A stretch of 64,000 nt of DNA from UBA4055 sp964648295. GTDB taxonomy: Bacteria; UBA4055. A model generated the notes under the pieces. That model worked only from the letters and a program-made list of their open reading frames with translations, did not search any database and was not told the DNA's origin. The stretch is taken from positions 124,001-188,000 of the forward strand of contig CAZYNH010000002.1 of assembly GCA_964648295.1 (NCBI GenBank), written 5' to 3'. The position numbers and the translations under genes were made by a program. Below are positions 62,201-64,000 of the stretch, piece after piece; the first letter of the stretch is position 1; each line of letters starts with the position of its first letter.

Positions 62201-62410
62201 ATAATATCCCAGTCAGAATCCGTGAGGATGTGGAAACCAATGGCGGTCAGTATTTCTTTCGGGCTCGCTTTCGCAACGGTACTCACGCTTCTTGTACTGC
62301 CGGTCGTTTATTCGTTCGTGGACGGAATATCCTGCAAATGCAGAGGAACTGAGCGCATGAAACTTGCCGACGCTCTAAGGCTAAGAGAAGAAAAGGGCTA
62401 CGACAAATAA
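59243..62410 (+). CDS. RND-family efflux pump (HAE1/AcrB type)
   Basis: A 1,055-residue inner-membrane pump with the usual two-fold layout: span 1, periplasmic loop (GVAPDEIETLIIKEIEDELS), spans 2-6 with the proton-relay type segment LGMVVDDAIVVIENVHRN, second loop (TLVIRGETFAGTPMEK), and spans 8-12 with VVALAGIVVNDSIVFVD. Full length, overlapping the adaptor gene as ATGA. It exports drugs, lipids or other compounds by proton exchange; substrate unknown. No TolC-type channel gene lies in the window, so it must borrow one encoded elsewhere. Confidence 0.95.
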   Translation: MNLPKFSVSNPVLVNMTMIIIFILGIFSAYRMPKESMPQIEWGMFMITVIYPGVAPDEIETLIIKEIEDELSDLTEIDYISSTAYEGRASIRVNLHPDADLDKAWTNVSRELDKVRNLPDDASDPYIQNISIREMRSICAIAVEGESYSPSGIKKIGENIRDDLAKLPYVSKVELKGTKNREIRIEPDAGKMEFFNINFSEIESAVKARNLNLPAGSVNAGKAEVLVRTIGQFDAVEKIGYTVLRTFSDGGVLRIKDIAEVNDTYEETKVKTRLDGRESISLYLYQNADGNILDIIENIKTYLPRIKEKYPDVTARIVNDESKAVKSNISTLTQSAVLGIILVFITLFLFIGWRNAVFAAMGIPFTFMMTFWIMQYFGITINNLSLFALVLVLGMVVDDAIVVIENVHRNIEEGMSPKDAAVQGTKEVLWPVTAAVLTTIAAFMPLLMMEGNMGKFLSVYPKVVSIALFASLFEALLILPSHLADFSRPHDKEKAEGHFYKKIVDRYGKLLVGFLKHRYIAAFSVVIALILSFAAVVMGLVGFEFFPRTTPTTLVIRGETFAGTPMEKTDSLSMTIEKYIMDLPYRENLKSVNANIGQQQERNIWNESTNYFDLRLDLIDADSLTVDLNLIMSDLRKKLNQTPDIVSYRISTGRSGPPTGEDIEIRILGDDLKKLRELTDRVKGIIGSIPGVKDIEDDVDTGKKELKIYPDYDKLSIYGISVAEFSSFLRTASVGRVISDYSENSDKHNIRLILPEDQADTADKLQNLVMLSKTGKKVPVGDISRFELTSTTSRITRRDGKRTVTITAATGEYTENGIKFNRTPDQANELLFGNRVKGTTGLLENFDRENPGYRLEIGGMKDERDKSFRSLYIAFLIALIVIYMILGTQFKSYIKPVVVMITIPFAFIGVIIGLLATKTPFSVLSMIAVVALAGIVVNDSIVFVDFIIKEREKGIDRWNSLINAGRTRLRPIILTTVTTIFGLMPMIISQSESVRMWKPMAVSISFGLAFATVLTLLVLPVVYSFVDGISCKCRGTERMKLADALRLREEKGYDK

Positions 62411-62424
62411 AATAAACTATTCGG

Positions 62425-62453
62425 TTGGATTTTTATCACTCTCATGGTATATT
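62425..62453 (+). promoter_or_regulatory. Promoter of the two-domain secreted protein
   Basis: TTGGAT (62425-62430), 17-base spacer, TATATT (62448-62453), 36 bases before the ATG at 62490. Confidence 0.6.
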
Positions 62454-62489
62454 ATGTATGAGAGAGAATATTCTTATGGGAGACGTGTT

Positions 62490-63656
62490 ATGAAGAACAG
62501 CTGTGTTTTCATTTTGGCGTTTATTTGCATATCGTGGATTTACGCCGCCGGAAATGACAGGTACATTTATATCGGTGTGGCTGATGCCTGCGGCTATCCC
62601 TATGATTTCAGCGCAGAACCGTATGGTAATGTTACCTTCAAGTCATGGATCCAAAGCAGACCGACAGAAGTATTAGACCAGAATTCCGCCGGTGCAGGCT
62701 TTGAGGATTTTGATTGCGGTGTTTCGGCCGTTTATTTAAATGCCGGAAGTTTTCCAACCCCGTGGTCAGCGGGTGACAGGGTCATTATATTATTCAAAGA
62801 GTTATCAGATGAAGATTACGGATATGAGGGAATATGCGAGATAGTTTTAAGTAATTCACTCGATTATATCTTTGTCGGCCTTGATGAATGGTTCGGTGAA
62901 GGAACGAGCACTGATTATCCCTACAGCCCCGTCTTGATAAATACACCATATCAGGTTTCATTGCTATGGGCAGATATCGGTGTTGTAAACAATTCAGGCG
63001 AATTGTTCGATTTTAGCGGATATCCTTATGACAATGTAACTTTTGAAGCCAGGATATCTGGTATAGAAAAAATAATTAATGAAAGTACATCCCGTTCAGG
63101 ATTCGGTTACATTGCCGGCAAAGCATCCTATGTATATTTCAATCTATACGAATTCAATTCATTTTGGGGTAGCGGAGATACTTTGAATGTAAAATTTAAA
63201 CACGATACAGGCGGGGAAGGCTATTTTTCCGGAGAAAAAGAATACATTCTTGAAGATTTTTTCTATTACCCGAGCGGGGTGAGGATAAAAATCGGTCTTG
63301 ACGGTTTATACGGCGAAGGGTCGGGCGGGGGGCCTCCTGTTGCAATAGATAAATGGATCAGCGGAATTGAGAATTCGGACTGCCAAATACCCTCTGAAAT
63401 CACTCTTTCCCAGAACTACCCGAACCCGTTCAATCCGGAAACAGCGATCAGTTTCTCGCTTCCGAAGGATGAGCAGGTCACGCTGTCGGTTTTCAACATA
63501 AACGGACAGCTTGTAAAAGAGCTTGTGGACGGTAAGATTCAGGCAGGAAATCACTCAATATATTTCAACGCAACTGACCTCAACAGCGGTATATATTTCT
63601 ATACACTCGAAACAGTGAGCACAAAGCTAAGCAAAAAAATGTTATTCGTAAAATAA
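62490..63656 (+). CDS. Secreted protein with two tandem domains and a C-terminal sorting domain
   Basis: A 388-residue protein. The signal peptide is about 19 residues (SWIYAAG). Two related ~130-residue domains follow: the first has VADACGYPYDF, NVTFKSWI and VGLDEWFGEGTS, the second VVNNSGELFDFSGYPYDNVTF and IGLDGLYGEGSG. The C-terminus LSQNYPNPFNPETAISF to KKMLFVK is the FCB-type sorting domain, close to that of the 55298 gene. GGGAG supports ATG 62490 over the start at 62454. Outer-surface location is predicted; function unknown. Confidence 0.85.
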   Translation: MKNSCVFILAFICISWIYAAGNDRYIYIGVADACGYPYDFSAEPYGNVTFKSWIQSRPTEVLDQNSAGAGFEDFDCGVSAVYLNAGSFPTPWSAGDRVIILFKELSDEDYGYEGICEIVLSNSLDYIFVGLDEWFGEGTSTDYPYSPVLINTPYQVSLLWADIGVVNNSGELFDFSGYPYDNVTFEARISGIEKIINESTSRSGFGYIAGKASYVYFNLYEFNSFWGSGDTLNVKFKHDTGGEGYFSGEKEYILEDFFYYPSGVRIKIGLDGLYGEGSGGGPPVAIDKWISGIENSDCQIPSEITLSQNYPNPFNPETAISFSLPKDEQVTLSVFNINGQLVKELVDGKIQAGNHSIYFNATDLNSGIYFYTLETVSTKLSKKMLFVK

Positions 63657-63666
63657 GAGAAGTAAA

Positions 63667-64000
63667 ATGAAGAAATTGTTTGCAGTATTCATCATCTTGG
63701 TGGCTATGGGCCTCACAGCGCAGGATGTGTACAGACTGAACGACTCGACATTCGTGTATCCGTGCGTCACGACAGCGGAAACGGATTATAATGTTGTTGG
63801 ACTTCCTGTGGAAACAGGATGGACAAAAGGCAGAGATTTTGATCTTTCGGGAACGAATATTGAATCTGTAAGCAGATTCGATACGGCGGCCCAAATGGCG
63901 GAAACAGGAGTTTACAGTCCGGTCTTCGGCTGGTGTAAAGATATAGCTGTACAGACCGGTGGTGTATATTCAATAAGTGCAAAAAACAATTTCGATTTTA
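63667..64000 (+). CDS. Secreted protein, 5' part only
   Basis: ATG 63667, 10 bases after the previous stop, opens a frame that runs out of the window (111 codons seen). Residues 1-18 are a signal peptide (VAMGLTAQDV). The rest contains FVYPCVTTAETDYNVVGLP and ETGWTKGRDFDLSG. It resembles exported FCB proteins that end in sorting domains, but the end is not in view. Probably co-transcribed with the gene at 62490. Confidence 0.75.
   Translation, partial: MKKLFAVFIILVAMGLTAQDVYRLNDSTFVYPCVTTAETDYNVVGLPVETGWTKGRDFDLSGTNIESVSRFDTAAQMAETGVYSPVFGWCKDIAVQTGGVYSISAKNNFDF

Noticed and set aside
61717..62286. 189-codon minus-strand ORF within the RND pump
   Set aside because: Antisense of membrane spans 9-12; hydrophobic codons read backwards give open but meaningless frames.
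1..64000. tRNA or rRNA genes
   Set aside because: The intergenic regions are short, and none shows a cloverleaf pattern, a TTCGA-type loop or conserved rRNA sequence by eye.

Overview
The window looks like a chromosomal piece of an anaerobic, fermenting member of the FCB (Fibrobacteres-Chlorobi-Bacteroidetes) group. This is inferred from secreted proteins ending in PNPFNP-type C-terminal sorting domains, 6-bladed propeller lipoproteins, a Bacteroidota-style GG-leader peptide, a Ptb-Ptb-Buk operon and a MoxR/DUF58/Bat operon. A candidate phylum such as Delongbacteria or Cloacimonadota would fit, but nothing here fixes the taxon. Many genes have a purine-rich Shine-Dalgarno sequence, and several promoters fit TTGNNN-17-TATATT. 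No rRNA, tRNA or CRISPR array was seen.

Bases 1-13,570 hold a peptide-export and surface-protein region. A cut propeller lipoprotein gene is followed by a C39-peptidase ABC exporter (PCAT), a 67-residue 'mini-HlyD' membrane protein, a small AraC-type HTH protein, a LanC-like zinc protein, a glutaminyl cyclase, a 63-residue Cys-rich GG-leader peptide and a 1,074-residue secreted protein. The leader GG is followed directly by Gln. PCAT cleavage would therefore expose an N-terminal Gln, the substrate of the cyclase encoded two genes downstream of the exporter. This predicts an exported, pyroglutamate-capped, possibly lanthionine-bridged peptide, and it is the best candidate here for an undescribed system. 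After a PIN toxin-antitoxin pair, a second, damaged copy of the module follows: a truncated surface protein, the last ~145 bp of a PCAT gene joined at a short homology, an intact mini-HlyD, a propeller lipoprotein and a sulfatase-modifying-factor-like lipoprotein.

Bases 13,600-26,600 form a defence-like island: a type IIG restriction-modification enzyme with an AT-rich recognition domain, a three-gene ABC-3C system followed by an ASCH protein, 13-bp tandem repeats, small DUF2188, unknown and zinc-ribbon genes, a phospholipase-like protein, a decayed DUF2235 gene, DinD and two AAA/DUF4143 ATPases with repeats upstream. Two more DUF4143 ATPases lie at 31 kb and 45 kb.

Bases 26,680-30,740 carry the MoxR-DUF58-BatD-BatA operon, followed by an orphan antitoxin-like gene and a fragment that ends in a surface-protein tail. 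Bases 32,300-45,250 carry YjbQ (minus strand), valyl-tRNA synthetase and a giant exported TPR/CHAT-protease protein with three small envelope genes behind it.

Bases 46,650-64,000 are mostly housekeeping and envelope genes: Buk, two Ptb homologues, an SPFH-PspC-barrel operon, an EamA transporter, both fumarase subunits and malic enzyme in one overlapping operon, a GLUG-repeat secreted protein, a DTW-domain protein, a cyclase-family hydrolase, an RND efflux pair, a second sorting-domain protein and one gene cut by the window end. Malic enzyme, fumarase and the Ptb/Buk genes together suggest fermentation of dicarboxylates and acyl-CoA with substrate-level ATP formation.
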